Shown piece by piece: positions 34,262-34,499 of a DNA stretch of 34,499 nucleotides. Below the pieces are notes generated by a model, which worked only from the letters and a program-made list of their open reading frames with translations, did not search any database and had not been told where the DNA came from. Where the stretch lies: contig CAIJVD010000031.1 of NCBI GenBank assembly GCA_903824045.1, positions 1-34,499 of the forward strand. Reading direction: 5' to 3'. The stretch's first letter is position 1. Every line of letters begins with the position of its first letter. This DNA comes from an uncultured Chlorobiaceae bacterium. Its GTDB lineage: Bacteria > Bacteroidota > Chlorobiia > Chlorobiales > Chlorobiaceae. Made by a program: the position numbers and the translations under genes.

Positions 34262-34499
34262 TCGGTCGGTTTTGATGATCCGGCGGATGAATCAAAGAAA
34301 AAAGAAGAAAGAAGCAGAAAGAGTTTGGAAGTTGGGGGGGAGTGTGATACATTGGGAGCCCACTGAAGATAAGGACGTGGGCAAGAGCCTGAAAGATGGC
34401 ATGTTATTTGAGAGTTAGCTGATTGAGAGGGAACTGCTGAACGTGTGTTTGAGGCTGAACTTGTCAAAAGATGAGGGTGAGTCGAAAAGAAAAGAAAGA
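34262..34499. other. Gene-free, purine-rich right end
   Basis: No coding frame or RNA gene is recognised. The plus strand is dominated by A and G, with runs such as AAAGAAAAAAGAAGAAAG and a G7 tract near 34335. An interrupted TTGAT/ATCAA hairpin near the start (about 34272-34297) lacks a T run, so it is a doubtful pyrG terminator. Confidence 0.5.

Overview
The window looks like a chromosomal segment of a green sulfur bacterium (Chlorobiaceae; Chlorobium/Pelodictyon-like). This is inferred from the protein families, from an ArsA/Get3-type ATPase with a C-terminal alpha-crystallin-like extension as described in photosynthetic lineages, and from the frequent lack of a clear Shine-Dalgarno sequence, a habit of the Bacteroidota/Chlorobiota. 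No photosynthesis gene is present, so the placement is an inference.

Region 1 (1-8943, all minus strand, transcribed right to left) is a self-contained type I secretion island. It has two adjacent PrtD-type ABC ATPase/permeases, an HlyD-type adaptor, a TolC-type outer-membrane channel, then two cysteine-free, signal-peptide-free, repeat-rich proteins that are the likely cargo. One is complete (420 aa, four Ig-like repeats). The other is a larger adhesin that runs off the left edge (366 codons visible). A 335-base leader upstream holds a 14-bp perfect palindrome, several hairpins and a G9 tract.

Region 2 (8944-15154, minus strand) is a mostly housekeeping series in transcription order: dxr (isoprenoid MEP pathway), rseP (site-2 protease), prfA (release factor 1), an SRPBCC-like unknown, a nitroreductase-family protein and the Get3d-like ATPase. 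The last three form a tight accessory group.

Region 3 (15241-17832) has a tRNA-Val(TAC) with its own promoter on the plus strand, facing an ftsH-acylphosphatase pair on the minus strand. The two converge on one symmetrical terminator.

Region 4 (18095-25816) is mixed: pyrF, glmS with a strong terminator, a YfcH/TIGR01777 epimerase-like protein, a Dps-like diiron protein with a cysteine pair, a small RRM RNA-binding protein (minus), the amtB-PII ammonium module, and a secreted TPR protein (minus). The PII protein lacks the classical Tyr51 uridylylation site.

Region 5 (26026-34261, plus strand) is a core run: scpA, a DUF1015 protein, tsaE, tsaB, rsfS, gyrA, a tandem-CDGSH iron-sulfur protein and pyrG. 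The last 238 bases carry no recognisable gene and are strikingly purine-rich.

No insertion sequence, CRISPR array, phage gene or rRNA was seen. The most unusual part is the secretion island and its cargo. I did not find a clearly new type of system beyond that.
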